NCBI GenBank assembly: GCA_014859985.1
Contig: JACZKN010000039.1
Coordinates: 1 to 24,203, forward strand
DNA length: 24,203 nucleotides
Direction: 5' to 3'
DNA from: Candidatus Krumholzibacteriia bacterium
GTDB lineage: Bacteria; Krumholzibacteriota; Krumholzibacteriia; LZORAL124-64-63
Part shown: in pieces, positions 22,048 through 24,203 of the stretch
How the letters are laid out: each line of letters begins with the position of its first letter
Numbering within the stretch: position 1 is the first letter of the stretch
Translations under genes and position numbers: made by a program
Notes under the pieces: generated by a model
The model's input: the letters and a program-made list of their open reading frames with translations, nothing else
The model's database searches: none
What the model was told of the DNA's origin: nothing

Positions 22048-23579
22048 GGGGCGGCCGCGGGGACCGAGTCCAGCCAGCCGCCGGCGAATCCCGCCAGCTG
22101 CAGGCCCCGCACCAGGTGCGGGTTGCCCTGCAGCGTGCGCCAGATCAGGTCCGAGCGGTGGTTCTCGATCATGGCCAGGATGGGCCCCTGGTCGATGCCC
22201 AGGTAGTCGGTGTCGTACCAGCCGTGCTCGGGGTCGACCCGGCCGTGCTGCACCGGCACGTCCAGGGTGAAGGTGGGGTTCAGGGCGTCGAGGAAGCCGT
22301 ACTCGCCCCAGATCCGCTCGCCGTGGTCCTGGTGCAGGGCCAGCAGCAGGGGCACCACCAGTTCCGGCGCGAACGGGAGCGAGCCCGCCGCCGCCGACGG
22401 GCAGATGGTGCCGTCGTCGGTGACGCGGGTGAACGACGCGCCGCGGGCATCGTAGGTCTGGAAGGTGCGTTCGCGGCCGCCGATGGTGAAGGTGCCGGAC
22501 ACCGGCCCGTCGCAGGCGGTCAAGCCCCACAGCCGGGGCCCGTAGCCGGTCCAGCCGCCGGGGTTGGCCAGGGCGTAGGCGTGCTGGGAAAGCACCGCCC
22601 GGCGCGAGTTCTCGAAGTAGTCGAGGCCGCGCTCGTCCATGTAGCGGTCGCGGATGCCGCGCAGGTCGACCCACACGTGGGTGTACTGGTGGCCGAACAG
22701 GGAGGCGAAGCCCAGGTGCTCCTGCCCGTGGAAGGTGCCCCAGCGGTAACCGGCGGTCCAGGCGTCCCAGGCCTCCGGCTCGACCGGATAGGTGGGCGAG
22801 GCCAAAGCCAGCAGGTAGAGGATCTTGGCCTCGTTGTAGCCCCGCCAGTCGTAGGGCAGGTGACCTTCCTCAGGCGTCCAGCCGTGGCCGATGGTGGGCG
22901 GCCGCACCGACGCCCACTGCCAGTCGACCCGCAGGTAGAGGGAGTCGGTCAGGGCGCGGATCTCAGCCTCGACCGGGCCTGAGCCGTCGAAATAGGACTG
23001 GCAGAACAGGGCGCCGGCCAGCAGCAGGGCGGTGTCCACGGTCGACAGCTCGACGGTGCCGAAGCGGGCGCCGGTCTCCATGTCCAGGAAATGATAGAAG
23101 AAGCCCTTGTACCCGGTGGCACCCTCGGGCCGGTCGTGCTGGGGCGCCTCCCACAGGAAGCGCAGCGTGCGCCGGGTCCGCTCGGCGGCCTCGTCCCTCG
23201 CCACGTAGCCGCGCTCGGCGCCGATGGGATAAGCGGTCAGGGCGAACCCGGTGGCGGCGCTGCTGGCGAACGACTCGGTGGGCCAGCGGTCGGGCGCCAA
23301 GCCGTTTTCGGGGTTGCAGCGCTCCCAGAAATAGCGGAAAGTCCGAACTTGCAAGGTGTCGATGAAAGCGGTTTCATCGCCCGATAAATAAAAAATGTCC
23401 CCTTGGTCCGGGGACGATTCCGTGTGCGGGGAGCCGCAAGCCCCCAGAAGGGCCAAGGCGACCAGGCTCACGGCCAGCGCACCCGGCAGGCAGAGCTGCC
23501 GCGCACGCGCCGCAAGAAGCGACCCGCGCCGACCGACTTGGCCGTGACTGGCCCGGCTGCCGTTTCTCCGGGGATCCAT
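22044..23579 (-). CDS. GH144-type endo-beta-1,2-glucanase lipoprotein
   Basis: 511 residues from ATG 23579. A long basic N-region precedes the lipoprotein signal ending LALLGAC (lipid Cys48). The mature part is a single Glycoamylase-type (alpha/alpha)6 domain (Pfam PF10091), the fold of GH144: TFRYFWERCNPENGLAPDRW near the start, then YDWRGYNEAKILYLLALASP, YVDLRGIRD-like text (VWVDLRGIRDRYMDERGLDY), FENSRRAVLSQHAYALANP, YGPRLWGLTACDGP (about 345) and DTDYLGIDQGPILAMIENHR. Characterised GH144 members hydrolyse beta-1,2-glucan internally to sophoro-oligosaccharides. PF10091 also includes the middle (GH189) domain of NdvB, but a stand-alone secreted form fits GH144. First gene of the operon. The promoter-like site leaves almost no leader, and no clear ribosome site is seen. 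An attenuator-like hairpin and an operator-like palindrome lie inside its first 220 bases. Confidence 0.85.
   Translation of the reverse strand: MDPRRNGSRASHGQVGRRGSLLAARARQLCLPGALAVSLVALALLGACGSPHTESSPDQGDIFYLSGDETAFIDTLQVRTFRYFWERCNPENGLAPDRWPTESFASSAATGFALTAYPIGAERGYVARDEAAERTRRTLRFLWEAPQHDRPEGATGYKGFFYHFLDMETGARFGTVELSTVDTALLLAGALFCQSYFDGSGPVEAEIRALTDSLYLRVDWQWASVRPPTIGHGWTPEEGHLPYDWRGYNEAKILYLLALASPTYPVEPEAWDAWTAGYRWGTFHGQEHLGFASLFGHQYTHVWVDLRGIRDRYMDERGLDYFENSRRAVLSQHAYALANPGGWTGYGPRLWGLTACDGPVSGTFTIGGRERTFQTYDARGASFTRVTDDGTICPSAAAGSLPFAPELVVPLLLALHQDHGERIWGEYGFLDALNPTFTLDVPVQHGRVDPEHGWYDTDYLGIDQGPILAMIENHRSDLIWRTLQGNPHLVRGLQLAGFAGGWLDSVPAAAP
23361..23378. promoter_or_regulatory. LacI-family-operator-like palindrome inside the glucanase gene
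   Basis: GATGAAAGCGGTTTCATC pairs at eight of nine positions around a central CG, which is the shape of LacI/GalR-type operators (TGAAA..CG..TTTCA). It lies about 200 bases downstream of the glucanase start, encoding GDETAFID. Sugar operons are often LacI-controlled, and the lac O2 operator is also intragenic. No regulator gene is present in the window. Confidence 0.4.
23384..23415 (-). terminator. Intragenic terminator/attenuator-like hairpin
   Basis: On the minus strand, GTCCCC (23415-23410), a 7-base loop and GGGGAC (23402-23397) form a perfect 6-bp GC stem, followed by ATTTTTTATTTAT (23396-23384). This has the form of an intrinsic terminator but sits within codons about 55-65 of the glucanase gene. 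It could act as an attenuator. The T-run is exceptional in such GC-rich sequence. Confidence 0.4.
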
Positions 23580-23587
23580 GGTCCCGA

Positions 23588-23615
23588 TTATTAGGGACAG
23601 CCCCGGGCGGCGCAA
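23588..23615 (-). promoter_or_regulatory. Putative promoter of the glucanase-transporter operon
   Basis: On the minus strand, TTGCGC (23615-23610), a 16-base spacer and TAATAA (23593-23588). The start of transcription would fall near 23581, only a few bases before the ATG at 23579, implying a leaderless or nearly leaderless mRNA. A GTCCC..GGGAC inverted repeat (23581-23585/23594-23598) covers the -10 element and could be an operator. Confidence 0.4.
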
Positions 23616-23630
23616 CCGAAAACGAGCGCC

Positions 23631-24203
23631 ATGGCCTCCAAGCGCAGAACCTGGTTCCTGGTGCGGTTGGCGGTCTACGTCGCCGTCATCGTCGGGATCC
23701 TGCTGGTGCGCGGAGGCCTCGACTGGCGGAGCGCGCTGCGCCCCCTGCGCGGCGCCCCGACCGGCGATACGGCCGGCGAGGCTGTCGTGACCGTCAGCGG
23801 CCGCGACCTGGCGCCCGAGCTGCTGGACCGCCTGCTGGCCTTCTACCTCCAGGACTACCCCCAGGCGCAACTGGTCGCCGCGGGGGGCGGCACCTACCAC
23901 GCGCTGGAGGATCTGGCCAACGGCCGCGCCGACGTGGCCCTGCTCTACCGGCGGCCCACCGCCGCGGAGCAGGACCTGCTGCGGGCCACGGCCGGGGACA
24001 CGGCGCTGGTCTTCCCGGTGGCCGTCGCCGCGGCGGTGCTGCTGGCCGGCGCCCGGACCACGGCCGACGGCCTGACCCTGGACGAGCTGCGGGCGGCCCT
24101 GGCCGGCACGGGGCCCGCGCCCGGGGTGCGGTTCTACGCCCCTGATCCCAACGATGGACTCTGGGACGCGCTGCGGGCCCGGTTGGGCCTGCCGGCGGCG
24201 GAC
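23631..24203 (+). CDS. PstS-like periplasmic binding protein, 3' end outside window
   Basis: The 191 visible codons start at ATG 23631, divergent from the glucanase operon with 51 nt between the starts. The N-terminus MASKRRTWFLVRLAVYVAVIVGILLV is a membrane anchor or uncleaved signal. It is followed by a PBP-like domain: VTVSGRDLAPELLDRLLAFY, LVAAGGGTYHALEDLANGRADVALLYRRP and the phosphate-binding-protein-type PVAVAAAVLLAG, TLDELRAALAG. The order resembles PstS family PBP_like_2 domains that bind phosphate or related oxyanions, though ligand residues such as SGTR lie beyond the window. A link to phosphorolysis by GH94 (phosphate demand) is possible but speculative. The ribosome site is weak (AACGAGCGCC). 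Confidence 0.65.
   Translation, partial: MASKRRTWFLVRLAVYVAVIVGILLVRGGLDWRSALRPLRGAPTGDTAGEAVVTVSGRDLAPELLDRLLAFYLQDYPQAQLVAAGGGTYHALEDLANGRADVALLYRRPTAAEQDLLRATAGDTALVFPVAVAAAVLLAGARTTADGLTLDELRAALAGTGPAPGVRFYAPDPNDGLWDALRARLGLPAAD

Noticed and set aside
1..24203. CRISPR array, tRNA or rRNA genes
   Set aside because: No regularly spaced repeats, cloverleaf-like sequence or rRNA signature was seen on either strand.

Overview
This is a GC-rich bacterial window (about 70% GC by eye in the flanks). It has many lipoprotein signal peptides, GTG and TTG starts with good Shine-Dalgarno sites, and tightly overlapping ATGA/GTGA gene junctions. The gene content suggests a Gram-negative, possibly FCB-type or other under-sampled phylum known mainly from environmental DNA. 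No marker gene in the window settles the taxonomy.

The two ends carry what looks like one carbohydrate-utilisation locus in two converging halves. On the left (+ strand) are an NdvB-like GH94 protein (5' end outside the window), a GH1 beta-glucosidase and an SGNH-hydrolase lipoprotein. On the right (- strand) is a five-gene operon with 4-nt overlaps at every junction: a GH144-type glucanase lipoprotein, an ABC sugar-binding lipoprotein, two MalF/MalG-type permeases, and a 1043-residue lipoprotein with a discoidin-like domain and an (alpha/alpha)6 glycosidase-like domain of unrecognised family. GH144 enzymes are known as endo-beta-1,2-glucanases. NdvB-type GH94 domains also act on beta-1,2-glucan. 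The simplest reading is cell-surface cleavage of beta-1,2-glucan (linear or cyclic), import of oligosaccharides, and cytoplasmic phosphorolysis and hydrolysis. No transporter ATPase and no regulator gene lie in the window.

Between the two halves (about 4.56-15.85 kb) is a mixed accessory region. It holds a DUF1801 protein, a small membrane protein, an exported alpha/beta hydrolase, a small lipoprotein, a TraB/DUF5694-like exported protein, an Rnk-type regulator, a CPA-type K+/H+ antiporter, a DUF6958 protein, an AAA+ ATPase with winged-helix end, a 65-residue membrane protein and a GNAT acetyltransferase. A module made of the small membrane gene and the GNAT gene is intact at 11918-12965. It also exists as a decayed copy at 7660-8029 (one-base frameshift, GNAT interior deleted), and a further GNAT scrap lies at 15619-15691. 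A promoter-like repeat of about 62 bp precedes the decayed module and also the ATPase gene.

From about 13.4 to 15.85 kb the base composition drops visibly. This island holds a HAD phosphatase and a Nudix-like protein in apparent operon, bordered by an IS5-type transposase remnant on one side and the GNAT scrap on the other. The last 573 bases start a PstS-like binding protein transcribed divergently from the glucanase operon. No rRNA, tRNA or CRISPR array was recognised.
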